A stretch of DNA of 32,084 nt from Verrucomicrobiales bacterium (GTDB lineage: Bacteria > Verrucomicrobiota > Verrucomicrobiia > Verrucomicrobiales > DEV007). Shown in pieces: positions 15,898 to 25,022 of this stretch (positions are counted from its first letter, which is position 1; every line of letters begins with the position of its first letter). The position numbers were made by a program, and so were the translations under genes. The stretch lies in assembly GCA_029210205.1 (NCBI GenBank), contig JARGOD010000013.1, forward strand, positions 38,571 through 70,654, written 5' to 3'. Under the pieces are notes generated by a model. It saw only the letters and a program-made list of their open reading frames with translations, was not told where the DNA came from and ran no database searches.

Positions 15898-16611
15898 CTA
15901 CTCAGAGAACTGCACGCCCGTTCCGTTTCCAAAATTTGGCGTTGGAAACGCTCCTGCAGGCTGCTGAGTCTGCGGAGGAATTGGGGGAGAAGCAACCCGC
16001 GGGTAGGAAGTGGAAGCGGGAGCAGGTGGCGCAGAAGTTGTCGCAGGGTAGGACGGGAAGCTGGAAGGAGCCGGCGCAGGTGCAGGCGCAGGTGCAGGCG
16101 AACTGTAAGCCCCTGCGCTTGGAGGAGACGCTGTCGAGGAACTTCCATAGCGACCTCCTGAAGACCCGTAGGAATTAGAAGTCGCAGCAGGAGGAGCCGG
16201 AGCATTCATGGCCAGCCCCGGAGGCGCTGCCGTCGGAATCTGTAGCGTTTTGCCAGCGAAGATTCTGTCGTTCGTCAGGCCGTTTGCGGCCTTAATCCTC
16301 GTAACACTTGAGTTATATTTGTTCGCGATCTTACTGAGGTTATCTCCGAGCTCAATTCGATAGGTCACCAAAGTCTCCCCTTCACGTAACTTGAACTGCG
16401 GCGGCTCAGGAGCGGCAGGCAGGGAGGAGACCGGTGCAGGCGCCCCGGAATTCGTCTCCGCATAACCGTCCGGAGTTGTCGGATAGGCTGCAGGAGGAGG
16501 CGCGGCAGCTTCGACGGCTACTTCTTCTTTTTTGTTGCTAAAGCAGCCAGCCGAAAAGGTGGCGGCAAAAAGAAGGCTGAGAAGACTTAGAACTGAGTTT
16601 CCACGAAACAT
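15898..16611 (-). CDS. LysM-domain lipoprotein with Pro/Ala/Ser-rich tail
   Basis: From the ATG at 16611 the protein has 237 residues. A lipoprotein signal peptide ends in FSAGC, giving lipidated Cys23, with Phe at +2 suggesting outer-membrane sorting. A Pro/Ala linker leads to a single LysM domain (about 81-126: VTYRIELGDNLSKIANKYN, ending AGKTLQIP). The rest is low-complexity Pro/Ala/Ser/Tyr sequence with PAPA runs. LysM binds peptidoglycan, so it probably tethers the envelope. A further in-frame ATG at 16632 would add seven residues ahead of the signal peptide and is less likely. The tail is encoded partly by a 12-base tandem repeat (16073-16100). Confidence 0.85.
   Translation of the reverse strand: MFRGNSVLSLLSLLFAATFSAGCFSNKKEEVAVEAAAPPPAAYPTTPDGYAETNSGAPAPVSSLPAAPEPPQFKLREGETLVTYRIELGDNLSKIANKYNSSVTRIKAANGLTNDRIFAGKTLQIPTAAPPGLAMNAPAPPAATSNSYGSSGGRYGSSSTASPPSAGAYSSPAPAPAPAPAPSSFPSYPATTSAPPAPASTSYPRVASPPIPPQTQQPAGAFPTPNFGNGTGVQFSE
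16073..16100. repeat. 12-base tandem repeat in the LysM gene
   Basis: The unit GGCGCAGGTGCA occurs twice exactly plus four further bases, giving 28 bases. On the minus strand it encodes alternating Pro-Ala. Because the unit is a multiple of three, length changes would alter only the tail length. Confidence 0.8.
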
Positions 16612-16754
16612 GAGAACAAATACCATTCCCAAGCCCTTCGATAAAGTTGAAATTTAAAATTTCCCAAATTTAATTCTCAAATTTTGATAATTTATCAAAT
16701 ATGAATAATTAGATTGTTGTAATATAAGAAATCTTTTTATTATTTCAAATTACT
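16612..16754 (-). promoter_or_regulatory. A+T-rich promoter region of the LysM lipoprotein gene, with palindrome
   Basis: This gap is strikingly A+T-rich compared with everything around it. On the minus strand TTGAAA (16748-16743), 16 bases, TATATT (16726-16721) is a good sigma-70-like pair. A perfect inverted repeat TTTGATAA-T-TTATCAAA lies at 16683-16699, downstream of that -10, where a repressor could block transcription. Four AAATTT blocks (16650, 16657, 16666, 16679) could also bend the DNA. No terminator for sucB is evident. Confidence 0.55.
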
Positions 16755-17972
16755 CTAAGCCCCGACCAGCAATCTGTCGGGATGCTCAAGACATTCTTTT
16801 AGTCGAACGAGGAAAGTCACTGCTTCTTTTCCGTCGACAATACGATGATCATAACTGAGCGCGAGATACATCATGGGGCGAATCACAACTTCACCGTTCA
16901 GCGCGATAGGCCTCTGCTGAATACTGTGCATTCCGAGAATCCCCGACTGAGGAGGGTTGAGAATCGGCGTACTGAGAAGTGAGCCATAGATTCCGCCATT
17001 AGTGATCGTAAAAACTCCGCCCTGAAGATCAGCAAGCCCCATTGAGCCTTCCCGGGCCTTCCCGGCATAATCAATGATGTCCTGCTCAATTTGAGCGAAA
17101 GTTTTCTCGTCACAGTCACGAACCACTGGAACCATGAGTCCCTTATCCGTCCCCACAGCGACACCGATATCGAAAAAATGATTCTCAACAATTTCATCAC
17201 CTTCGATCTGAGCATTGACTGAAGGCACAGCCTTGAGTGCGTCAACGACAGCTTTGATGAAGAATGACATGAATCCGAGCTTTACGCCGTGGCGCTTTAC
17301 AAAGTCTTCCTGAACGCGCTTGCGAAGCTCCATGATCTCAGTCATGTCACACTCATTGAATGTCGTCAGAATGGCAGACGTCTGCTGCGCATTGACGAGA
17401 TGAGTCGCAATCTTTTTGCGAAGAGGAGACATCTTCTTCCGAGTCGTTCTCTTTTCCTCCTTCGGAGCAGTAGACTTCGCAGCCGGGCTCTCAGCTTGAG
17501 TCGAATCCGACTCGGAAACGGCCTCCAAAACATCTGCTTTTGTAATTTTCCCACCAGCACCCGTTCCATTCACGGTTGAAAGATCGACCCCTTCATCTTC
17601 GGCGACCTTGCGGGCCACCGGGGTCACTTTTACCTCGTCTTGAGACAACTCCTCTGCAGTTCCTGCGTCGGGACTCGAATCGTTCTCTTCAGGTTCACTT
17701 TCCTCAGACGTGGAATCTTCGGTCTCAGCCGGGGCCTCCCCTTCTTCAATCGCAGCGACAGGCGAACCGATGTCCAGCTCATCGCCTTCCGCAGCGAGAT
17801 GCTTCAAAATCCCGGACTTATCGCTCTCCAGTTCGGTGGAAATTTTGTCAGTCTCGATGGTGAGGATCACCTCTCCGGCTTTGACATAATCGCCTTCGTT
17901 TTTGTGCCAGGTTCCAAGGGTCGCGGAGGTGATGGACTCACCAACCGATGGGATCTTAATCTCGTGGGACAT
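16755..17972 (-). CDS. sucB: Dihydrolipoamide succinyltransferase (2-oxoglutarate dehydrogenase E2)
   Basis: The protein has 405 residues, the normal length. The lipoyl domain occupies about 1-75 with the lipoylated Lys43 in ETDKIST. An acidic, Ser/Glu-rich linker follows, then the E1/E3-binding domain ([15 protein letters not shown], about 115-150), a Lys-rich linker, and the catalytic domain (about 178-405) with SYDHRIVDG (His376, Asp380). It transfers succinyl groups to CoA in the TCA cycle. It lies 51 bases downstream of sucA. No lpd (E3) gene follows, so E3 must be encoded elsewhere. Confidence 0.96.
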   Translation of the reverse strand: MSHEIKIPSVGESITSATLGTWHKNEGDYVKAGEVILTIETDKISTELESDKSGILKHLAAEGDELDIGSPVAAIEEGEAPAETEDSTSEESEPEENDSSPDAGTAEELSQDEVKVTPVARKVAEDEGVDLSTVNGTGAGGKITKADVLEAVSESDSTQAESPAAKSTAPKEEKRTTRKKMSPLRKKIATHLVNAQQTSAILTTFNECDMTEIMELRKRVQEDFVKRHGVKLGFMSFFIKAVVDALKAVPSVNAQIEGDEIVENHFFDIGVAVGTDKGLMVPVVRDCDEKTFAQIEQDIIDYAGKAREGSMGLADLQGGVFTITNGGIYGSLLSTPILNPPQSGILGMHSIQQRPIALNGEVVIRPMMYLALSYDHRIVDGKEAVTFLVRLKECLEHPDRLLVGA

Positions 17973-18023
17973 AGGAATAAATACTACTGCTGATAAAATG
18001 ACTGCGGAACGAGTTACTCACGT

Positions 18024-20801
18024 TCACTTATTAAAGGCTTCCTCGACAAGACGCTTTTGCTCCATCTTGTGCACGGCTTTTGAACCACTGGACGGACTTG
18101 CTGCTGCCGGGCGCCCTGCGTAACGCACATGGTGGTCGGTCATTTTCTGAAGGCGGGGGCCCACGAATGTCCAGGCACCCATGTTCAGAGGTTCTTCCTG
18201 ACACCATACCCACTTGGTCGCATTCTGATACTTGTCCGTGACCTCACCAAGTCGCGTACTGCTGAATGGGTAAACCTGCTCAAGGCGGATGATCGCAACG
18301 TTTGTGATCTCATGTTTCTTACGATATTCGATAAGATCGTAGTAGACCTTACCGGAGCATAAGATGAGGCGGCTGATTGGATCTGACTCGTCGCAATCCT
18401 CGTCGTCGATGACCTCTCGAAAAGCGGTTCCTTCACCAAAATCTTCAATCTTCGAAACGCAGCCGGGAAAGGTAAGAAGACTCTTCGGCGTCATGATGAC
18501 AAGCGGCTTCCGATAGTCCTGATGCATCTGACGGCGCAAGGCGTGGAAATACTGAGCCGGCGTCGTGAGATTGCAGACCTGCATATTCTGCTCAGCGCAG
18601 AGCTGGAGGAAACGCTCCATACGGGCACTACTGTGCTCCGGACCTTGTCCTTCATACCCGTGAGGCAACAGGAGAACAAGGTGGCTCGGGCGCTGCCACT
18701 TGGACTCAGAGGAAGCGATGAACTGATCAATGATTACCTGCGCTCCATTTGAAAAATCACCAAACTGAGCCTCCCAGAGCACCAGTGCATCTGTAGCAAC
18801 CAATGAGTAGCCATACTCGAAACCGAGAACGGCAAACTCAGAAAGGTGACTGTTGTAAACCCAAAGCTTCTGCGTCTGACCGTCTGCAATGTGATTCAAC
18901 GGCGTATATCTTTCCCGTGTTTCAGGATCGTAGAGAACCGCATGACGTTGGCTGAAGGTTCCACGACGACAATCCTGACCAGAGAGGCGGACCGCCATAT
19001 TCTCTTTCAGTAAAGAGCCGAAAGCCAGAGCTTCTCCAAAAGCCCAGTTGATTCCAGCACCCTCCTCAATCGCTTCCCGCCGCGGGCCAAGAAAACGCTT
19101 CGCCAGTTTCTTGTTCACATTGACGCCGTCAGGAATCCCTGAAAGACGCATTCCAATCTCACGAACTTCATCCACGGGGATTCCGGTCGGCACTGCATCG
19201 TGATGATATTCAGGCTGGGGTTCGGTCACCGCCTCGGCCATAGAGTGGCCCTCGCCCTTCTCCATCGCGGACTCCAGCTCCTTGTGTTCGCTATCAAGCT
19301 TGTCCTGATAGGCTTGTTCGATTTGATCCGCATCCTCATGCGAAAGGTCGCTCTTGTTCACGAGTTCCCGTCGAAAAATTGTCAGCGGCGTTTCCTGCTT
19401 TTGAATATCCCTATAGGTATTTGGCAGGGTAAAAGCCGGCTCATCGCCTTCATTGTGACCATGACGACGATAACAAACAATATCGACGACGACATCCCGC
19501 CCGAAACGCTGACGAAACTCGAGAGCCAGTTCCGTCACGAAAAGAACATCCATGGGAGAATCCCCGTTCACATGAAACACGGGCGCCTCAATCATTTTAG
19601 CAACGTCGGTGCAGTAAACAGAGGAGCGGGCGTCTTTCGGAGTCGTTGTGAAGCCGATTTGATTATTCACAACAAGGTGCACCGTTCCACCAGTGCGATA
19701 ACCAAGAAGTTGGGAGAGGTTCAGTGTCTCAGCAACGCTCCCCTGACCAGCAAAAGCCGCGTCTCCGTGAATAAGAACCGGAAGAACTTGATCACGATCA
19801 ACAAACGAGTCACGAAGCCCCTCATCCCTCGCACGCTGACGGGCGCGTGCTTTTCCTTCGATGACACCATTGACGGCTTCAAGGTGGCTTGGGTTTGCCC
19901 CGAGATGAATCTTTACGGGGTGACCATTAACATCCAATTCGGAGTCGTAGCCAAGGTGATATTTCACATCTCCGTCGCCGGCAACTAGGTTCGGAACATA
20001 GTTCTCAGAGAATTCGTAAAGGATGACGGTAAGTGGCTTCCTCAACAAATTGGCAAGCACGTTGAGTCGTCCACGATGAGCCATGCCCATCATCATTTCC
20101 TCAACGCCATATTTAGGGAAAGACTGCACCATACCGTTGAGTGCAACCATCAGTGAATCTCCGCCCTCAAGTGAAAAGCGCTTCTGTCCGACATACTTCC
20201 GATGCAAGAATCGTTCGAAAAGCTCTGCCTCGGCAAGCCAACCCAGCGCCCTCTTTTTCGATTCAATGTCAGGCTCGGGTTGCTCAATGCGGGACTCGAC
20301 ACGTTCACGAATCCACTCGCGAACGTCCGGCGTCTGCATGTGCATGAACTCAAAGCCGATTTTGGAACAATAAGTCCGCTCGAGACGGTCAATCATCTCG
20401 CCCAACTTCATACGGCGACCGCCTTCATAGAACTGAGTCGAAACCTCTTCCTCGAGATGCTCCGGAAGGAAGCCTAACTCTTCAAGACTAAGCAGCGGTT
20501 GTGACGGCGCGGTTTCTTCGAGCGGATCCAGCCATGCTGCGGTATGACCGAGCGACCGATATTGATGCACCATTGAGACGATGCGCGCGCGCGTCGCCAT
20601 ATCAAGTCCACCCACAACCTCTGCCCCGGGGTCATCAATCTTTCCGGTTTTGCCAACTGAAACCGGTTGGGTCATGCCCAATTCAAATCCTTCAAAAAAC
20701 ATTGCCCAGGTCTCGTCGACCGAGTTCGGATCTTGCTTCCAGTCGGCGTATTTCTGGTCGATCAAATCGACATTCGCGCGGGCGGGTATGGTGTGGCTCA
20801 T
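18024..20801 (-). CDS. sucA: 2-oxoglutarate dehydrogenase E1 component
   Basis: The protein has 925 residues, as usual for thiamine-dependent E1o. The N-terminal segment (DLIDQKYADWKQDPNSVD) is the family's E2-contacting region. The active-site block HGDAAFAGQG is at 345-354, the Mg-ThDP motif HVNGDSP is around 410-416, and RRHGHNEGDEP follows. The C-terminal transketolase-like domain contains LLPHGYEGQGPEHSS. It decarboxylates 2-oxoglutarate and succinylates the lipoyl group of SucB, encoded next. There is no Shine-Dalgarno sequence before the ATG. A complete oxidative TCA cycle, hence a respiratory lifestyle, is a reasonable inference. Confidence 0.97.
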   Translation of the reverse strand: MSHTIPARANVDLIDQKYADWKQDPNSVDETWAMFFEGFELGMTQPVSVGKTGKIDDPGAEVVGGLDMATRARIVSMVHQYRSLGHTAAWLDPLEETAPSQPLLSLEELGFLPEHLEEEVSTQFYEGGRRMKLGEMIDRLERTYCSKIGFEFMHMQTPDVREWIRERVESRIEQPEPDIESKKRALGWLAEAELFERFLHRKYVGQKRFSLEGGDSLMVALNGMVQSFPKYGVEEMMMGMAHRGRLNVLANLLRKPLTVILYEFSENYVPNLVAGDGDVKYHLGYDSELDVNGHPVKIHLGANPSHLEAVNGVIEGKARARQRARDEGLRDSFVDRDQVLPVLIHGDAAFAGQGSVAETLNLSQLLGYRTGGTVHLVVNNQIGFTTTPKDARSSVYCTDVAKMIEAPVFHVNGDSPMDVLFVTELALEFRQRFGRDVVVDIVCYRRHGHNEGDEPAFTLPNTYRDIQKQETPLTIFRRELVNKSDLSHEDADQIEQAYQDKLDSEHKELESAMEKGEGHSMAEAVTEPQPEYHHDAVPTGIPVDEVREIGMRLSGIPDGVNVNKKLAKRFLGPRREAIEEGAGINWAFGEALAFGSLLKENMAVRLSGQDCRRGTFSQRHAVLYDPETRERYTPLNHIADGQTQKLWVYNSHLSEFAVLGFEYGYSLVATDALVLWEAQFGDFSNGAQVIIDQFIASSESKWQRPSHLVLLLPHGYEGQGPEHSSARMERFLQLCAEQNMQVCNLTTPAQYFHALRRQMHQDYRKPLVIMTPKSLLTFPGCVSKIEDFGEGTAFREVIDDEDCDESDPISRLILCSGKVYYDLIEYRKKHEITNVAIIRLEQVYPFSSTRLGEVTDKYQNATKWVWCQEEPLNMGAWTFVGPRLQKMTDHHVRYAGRPAAASPSSGSKAVHKMEQKRLVEEAFNK

Positions 20802-21142
20802 CAGATGGCAGGTCGAACTAGCGATGTAATCTAAAACACTCGCTTCAATACTCTTGACTGGCTAGGAAAATTTCCTGAATTCCCTCGCAAAACCAGAGGC
20901 GCGAGAAGGTAGAAATATGATGACAGCAAAGCCGGGAATTCGAGCTCGAGAAAACAACGATGCTGCCCGTAGAGAAACGTGGAACCTCATCGCTTGATTG
21001 AGACGCAACCTAAACTGCGTTGATTGCCTCCGTTCTCACTTTTCGCCGCTAGCAGCAGTCAGAAATCAGGATGGCTCCCCCCTCACTCACAACGCTCTAT
21101 GATCATAAAAATGAGAGGGTTAACTCGATAACCAAAGCCTGT
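20802..21142. promoter_or_regulatory. 341-base gap upstream of sucA
   Basis: I see no gene, tRNA or convincing terminator here. It should contain the sucAB promoter (minus strand), but no strong -35/-10 pair stands out. Notable sites are a perfect inverted repeat AGGAAA-A-TTTCCT (20864-20876), 63 bases upstream of the sucA ATG, a short palindrome TCGAGCTCGA (20940-20949), and the second copy of the 23-base repeat (21000-21022), which contains a 5-bp stem ACGCA/TGCGT. Confidence 0.45.
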
Positions 21143-22024
21143 TTAGAGCCCTGCTTTCATGCGACATGAACGGATTGTGTTCGACATCAGCATCGCAATC
21201 GTCATTGGCCCGACTCCACCCGGGACTGGTGTGATTGCCTCGCAGCGATCAGACACCGCATCAAAATCAACATCGCCGACAAGCCGGCTGCCTCTCTTCG
21301 CGCTCGGATCATCAATCCGGTTAATACCGACGTCGATAACTACCGCCCCGTCTTTAACATGTTCAGGTCCGATAAAATGCGGACGTCCAATTGCAGCAAC
21401 CAGAATATCCGCCTCACGACAAACAGCGGCAAGATCCTTCGTCCGTGAATGAGCTACTGTCACGGTCGAGTTTGCTCCTGCTCCCTTGCCCATCATAAGT
21501 AAAGCGAGACTCTTTCCGACAAGAAGGCTTCTTCCCACAATGACCACATTTTTTCCGGAAGTCTCGAGACCACTCTCGATCAACATCCGCTGACAGCCCG
21601 ATGGCGTGCACGGGGCAAACCCGCCGGGATCTTCCATGGCGAGTTTTCCGAGGTTAACCGGGTGCAAGCCATCAACATCCTTCGTTGGGTCAATGCGCAA
21701 AATAGCTTCGTCCTCGCTGAGATGATTCGGCAGTGGCATTTGAACAAGAATCCCATGGATCTTCTCATCCTGATTCAACTCCTCAATCAAGGCATGTAAT
21801 TCTTCCTGAGAAATATCGGCAGGCCTCTCGATCTTCACCGAATGCATTCCCAGCTCACGACATTTTCGATCCTTTGAGCCCACATATGCCTTCGAAGCAG
21901 GGTCATCTCCAATGAGGACAACCGCCAATCCCGGCTGATGCCCCGCAGCCTCAAGCTGTTGGAACGAAGCAACACATTCCGCATAAACAGCATCTGCTAT
22001 TTTTTTTCCTTCAATCAGTTTCAT
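21143..22024 (-). CDS. folD: Bifunctional methylenetetrahydrofolate dehydrogenase/cyclohydrolase FolD
   Basis: The protein has 293 residues, typical for FolD. Catalytic Tyr47 and Lys51 lie in SKAYVGSK. The signature QMPLPNHL, the motif KDVDGLHP, the NADP site VGRSLLVGKS and the C-terminal PGGVGPMT are all present. The usual Pro of GRSxxVGKP is Ser here. The enzyme oxidises 5,10-methylene-THF and hydrolyses the methenyl form to 10-formyl-THF in the cytoplasm. Its first 14 bases overlap the DUF374 gene, so it is probably made from one transcript with xylB and the acyltransferase, although the functions are not obviously linked. Confidence 0.97.
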   Translation of the reverse strand: MKLIEGKKIADAVYAECVASFQQLEAAGHQPGLAVVLIGDDPASKAYVGSKDRKCRELGMHSVKIERPADISQEELHALIEELNQDEKIHGILVQMPLPNHLSEDEAILRIDPTKDVDGLHPVNLGKLAMEDPGGFAPCTPSGCQRMLIESGLETSGKNVVIVGRSLLVGKSLALLMMGKGAGANSTVTVAHSRTKDLAAVCREADILVAAIGRPHFIGPEHVKDGAVVIDVGINRIDDPSAKRGSRLVGDVDFDAVSDRCEAITPVPGGVGPMTIAMLMSNTIRSCRMKAGL

Positions 22025-22685
22025 TTTTCGGATTCATAATGCGCTCCAGCGCAGTTCTCGAAGCTTCCAATTCTTCGTCGTTCTGATTGGCCGGAACGTC
22101 AAAGAGTGGATCCAAATAAATATCGACGGTCGTGAAGGGCTTTGGAACCCGAAAGCGATCCCAGCTTTTGAACTTCCAACACGATCCATATTCTACCCGC
22201 ACCGGGAGAATCTTTGCGTCAGTCATACCAGCTAACTTAATGACTCCCGGACCCAATTTGTAAACAGGGCCTCGGGGACCATCAGGGACGACCCCGACAT
22301 CATAGCCGGATTTTATCCAATCAAGGAGACCCAGCAAAGCGGCCGCACCGCGCCTCGATGTCGAACCACGGACCGATGCACATCCGGCCCGTGAAACAAG
22401 AGCTGCGATGATCTCACCGTCGCGACTCGCACTGGAGAGGATCGCTCCCCGCCGCTCAGCCATGTATTTAAGTCGGAAGTAGGTGAGAATAAAAATTCGA
22501 TTGTGCCAGAAAACCCAAATCAAAGGATGCTCTGGACTCTTCTCTCTCAAGTTTCCGGGGTCATGCAGGCGCCATCGAACGGTTCGGCAGATCAGCCCGA
22601 TCAGCAAAGAAAGCACAAAGGCTATGCGACGGGATCTGGACGAAAGTCCCTTCACATCAAAACTCTTCACGGATGCTTCGCTCAT
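22011..22685 (-). CDS. DUF374 lysophospholipid acyltransferase-family protein
   Basis: The 224-residue protein has a hydrophobic N-terminal segment (about 20-36) and the DUF374 motifs: WHNR (the family's HX4D-like site), SSASRDGEIIA, RGSTSRRGAAAL and VPDGPRGP. DUF374 proteins are membrane-bound relatives of LpxL acyltransferases; a role in lipid A or phospholipid acylation is inferred. It starts 5 bases after the xylB stop and overlaps folD by 14 bases. Confidence 0.88.
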   Translation of the reverse strand: MSEASVKSFDVKGLSSRSRRIAFVLSLLIGLICRTVRWRLHDPGNLREKSPEHPLIWVFWHNRIFILTYFRLKYMAERRGAILSSASRDGEIIAALVSRAGCASVRGSTSRRGAAALLGLLDWIKSGYDVGVVPDGPRGPVYKLGPGVIKLAGMTDAKILPVRVEYGSCWKFKSWDRFRVPKPFTTVDIYLDPLFDVPANQNDEELEASRTALERIMNPKNETD

Positions 22686-22690
22686 CCGAT

Positions 22691-24175
22691 TTAGAGCAGA
22701 CCGGCCTCTTTGAGAACAGAAGTCATCTCAATCTGGCGATCTAGCTTGCTGCTGTAAAGCGCGGCACGTTCGGCATCAGGCACGCAGCGAGTTGTTTCGT
22801 CCAGTGAAACAAGACGAACACAGAGGTCTTCGTAACTCCCCTGCCCGTCCGCATGAGCTGCCTGGATTGCGCCACCCAGTCCGGCTCCCTCGGAAGTTGC
22901 AAGCCCGACCACAGGAACCCCGAACACATCCGCAGAAATTTGCCGCCAGACAGAACTCTTGCTACCTCCACCTGTGAGACGAATTTCTCCGGGAGTGAGC
23001 CCGAGTGCCGCGAAACGACGCAGACCATAAGCCAATCCCAACGTGGCTCCCTCCATCGCTGCTCTTGCGAGGTGAGCAGGAGAGGACGAAGTCCCTCCGA
23101 GACCATGAATTACTCCGGTGCCGTTTGGCAGATTCGGGGTTCGCTCACCGTTAAGGTAAGGAAGGAAACTGACGCCTTCCGCTCCGGGCGGAACCGAGTC
23201 GACCTGTCGTTCGAGCTCGGCGAGATCCCAACCGAACCAGTCCCGCACCCGCTCCGTAACAACCGTCACATTCATGGTGCAGGCAAGTGGCATCCATCGG
23301 TCTGTGCTGTCACAAAAGGCTGCAATTTCCCCATTCGGATCAATCACCGGATTTTCAGCGCAGCCATAGAGCGTTCCCGACGTTCCAAAACTCGCCGTGA
23401 TAATACCATCGGCAATGTTCCCCGTTCCGATCGCCCCCATCATGTTATCCCCGCCTCCGGCACTGACGATAAGCTCATCGCTGAGGCACCATTCTGAAGC
23501 CAGTTCAGATCGCAAGCTTCCATGGACGACATTTGAGGATCCCAACTCAGGCAGCATTTCCTGAACGGCAGGATCCACAAAATCAATCAGGTCAGTCTCC
23601 CACGACTTATCTCTGATATTCAAGATCCCCATGCCTGAGGCGTCTCCAAACTCCATTCGCTTCACCCCCGTGAGGAAGAAATTAATGTAGTCATGCGGGA
23701 GGAGAATGCTCTTTGTCCTCGCAAAATTTTCAGGTTCGTTTTGCTTCAACCATAGCAATTTTGGAATGGTGTAGCCCGGCAGCATTGTGTTTCCCGCTTT
23801 CGAGATGAGTCCATCCGCACCTCCGAATTCGGCTGCAAACTGGTCGCACTGATCGGTCGTCGAAGTATCGCACCAAAGTTTTGCAGGCCGAACCACTTCA
23901 TCATTCGCATCCAGAACAACGAGCCCATGCTGCTGTCCGCTCACCCCGATCCCACGCAAGGATGACTTCCTCTCACCTAACTGATCGAGGCAGTCACTGA
24001 TCGTCGATTTGACTGCCTTGATCCAATCGGCGGGATTCTGTTCGAGGTGGCCTGCGGGAAGCCCCTCGATAAGGCCGTAGGCCTCACTGGACTGGGCGAC
24101 TATCTCACCACTCTCAAGATCGAGCACGATGGATTTCGTGCTCTGAGTTCCGCTGTCGATTCCAAGATAGAACAT
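22691..24175 (-). CDS. xylB: Xylulokinase
   Basis: The protein has 494 residues, a normal FGGY-kinase length. The N-terminal phosphate loop is YLGIDSGTQSTKSIVLDL. The XylB motif GVSGQQHGLVVLD, the catalytic Asp243 in GGGDN and the C-terminal LTGGGSKSSVWRQI adenine-binding block are all present. It phosphorylates D-xylulose to xylulose-5-phosphate for the pentose phosphate pathway. No xylose isomerase or transporter is nearby. Other FGGY pentulokinases are possible, but the motif set fits XylB best. It is the first gene of a xylB-DUF374-folD run. A 12-base palindrome precedes the start. Confidence 0.93.
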   Translation of the reverse strand: MFYLGIDSGTQSTKSIVLDLESGEIVAQSSEAYGLIEGLPAGHLEQNPADWIKAVKSTISDCLDQLGERKSSLRGIGVSGQQHGLVVLDANDEVVRPAKLWCDTSTTDQCDQFAAEFGGADGLISKAGNTMLPGYTIPKLLWLKQNEPENFARTKSILLPHDYINFFLTGVKRMEFGDASGMGILNIRDKSWETDLIDFVDPAVQEMLPELGSSNVVHGSLRSELASEWCLSDELIVSAGGGDNMMGAIGTGNIADGIITASFGTSGTLYGCAENPVIDPNGEIAAFCDSTDRWMPLACTMNVTVVTERVRDWFGWDLAELERQVDSVPPGAEGVSFLPYLNGERTPNLPNGTGVIHGLGGTSSSPAHLARAAMEGATLGLAYGLRRFAALGLTPGEIRLTGGGSKSSVWRQISADVFGVPVVGLATSEGAGLGGAIQAAHADGQGSYEDLCVRLVSLDETTRCVPDAERAALYSSKLDRQIEMTSVLKEAGLL

Positions 24176-24180
24176 GGCCT

Positions 24181-24192
24181 ACCGCTAGCGGT
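24181..24192. promoter_or_regulatory. Perfect 12-base palindrome upstream of xylB
   Basis: ACCGCTAGCGGT reads identically on both strands and ends six bases before the xylB ATG. It could be a regulator site, or an mRNA structure at the ribosome landing site. No known regulator is assigned. Confidence 0.35.
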
Positions 24193-24273
24193 TAATCCCC
24201 TCTGGATCAAGTCTGGAAAGCGATCCCAAAAAGCTTACAGGCACTACCAGAACCCCATCGGCTCCCGGGCAGT

Positions 24274-24954
24274 CTAACCTTTTGGCAGGAGTCCCTCTTT
24301 CAGAGCTTTAGCGACCGCGCCAGTCATCGTATTCACATGCAGCTTTGAATAGATGCCGCGAATGTGCTTATCGACGGTATGGAAACTGAGATCGAGTTGA
24401 TCTGCAATTTCCTTCTTCGTGAGACCTTCAACCATCTGCTCGAGCACCTCCTTCTCCCGCTCAGTGAGACCATAATCACGGCTCTGCGGAGCAAGGTCAC
24501 TGAACATGTCGAGGACACGTCGGGCGATAAGTGCATTGATCGGCGCTCCACCGGAGAGAATCTCGCGAATCGCGTCAGGAATTTCACCCATGCTGGAAGT
24601 CTTCAGAAGATACCCTGAAGCCCCCGCGCAGATTGCATTAAAGACTTTTTCGTTGTCATCGAAAACAGAGAAAACGAGAATCTCGATTTGGGGAAGGGCC
24701 GTTTTGATCCGGCGAATTCCTTCGATACCACTCATCCCGGGAAGACCAATGTCAAAAAGCATCACGTCAGGGCGCTCACCGGCAACGAGAGACTCGATCG
24801 CATCCTCACAACGTTCATACTGATGAACGCACTTCATGTCTTTTTGCCGATCGAGGACTCGAGCAACGGTGCGGCGCAGAGTTTCGTTGTCCTCAACAAC
24901 CCATACTTTTGTCGGGCTCTTCGGGGCTTCTTTGATTTCAGCTTCGTCGCTCAT
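24274..24954 (-). CDS. NarL/LuxR-family response regulator
   Basis: The protein has 226 residues. The receiver domain (about 16-130) has the acidic pair Glu21-Asp22, phospho-acceptor Asp68 in LFDIGLPG, a Ser in VFSVFD at the switch position and Lys in YLLKTSS. A LuxR-type HTH (about 158-220) contains GLTEREKEVLEQMVEGLTKK and a DNA-contact helix SFHTVDKHI. It should act as the DNA-binding partner of the histidine kinase encoded 68 bases upstream on the same strand. The acceptor and switch residues are intact, so phosphorylation-dependent control is likely. Confidence 0.95.
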   Translation of the reverse strand: MSDEAEIKEAPKSPTKVWVVEDNETLRRTVARVLDRQKDMKCVHQYERCEDAIESLVAGERPDVMLFDIGLPGMSGIEGIRRIKTALPQIEILVFSVFDDNEKVFNAICAGASGYLLKTSSMGEIPDAIREILSGGAPINALIARRVLDMFSDLAPQSRDYGLTEREKEVLEQMVEGLTKKEIADQLDLSFHTVDKHIRGIYSKLHVNTMTGAVAKALKEGLLPKG

Positions 24955-25022
24955 GGCAGTAAATTGGCTTTTTTTAGTTTCGCGGGATTACCGCAGTTTG
25001 CATCTAAAATTGTTGGTAAGAA

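Noticed and set aside
19200..19988. A 262-codon plus-strand frame inside sucA
   Set aside because: sucA is unambiguous here (active-site and ThDP motifs). The antisense translation has no recognisable motif.
21061..21142. Possible terminator after folD
   Set aside because: The partial repeats (CCCTCA and TGAGAGGG, AAAGC and GCTTT) are short or imperfect and no T-run follows.
22853..23497. A 214-codon plus-strand frame inside xylB
   Set aside because: It is antisense to the conserved kinase core, with no motif of its own.
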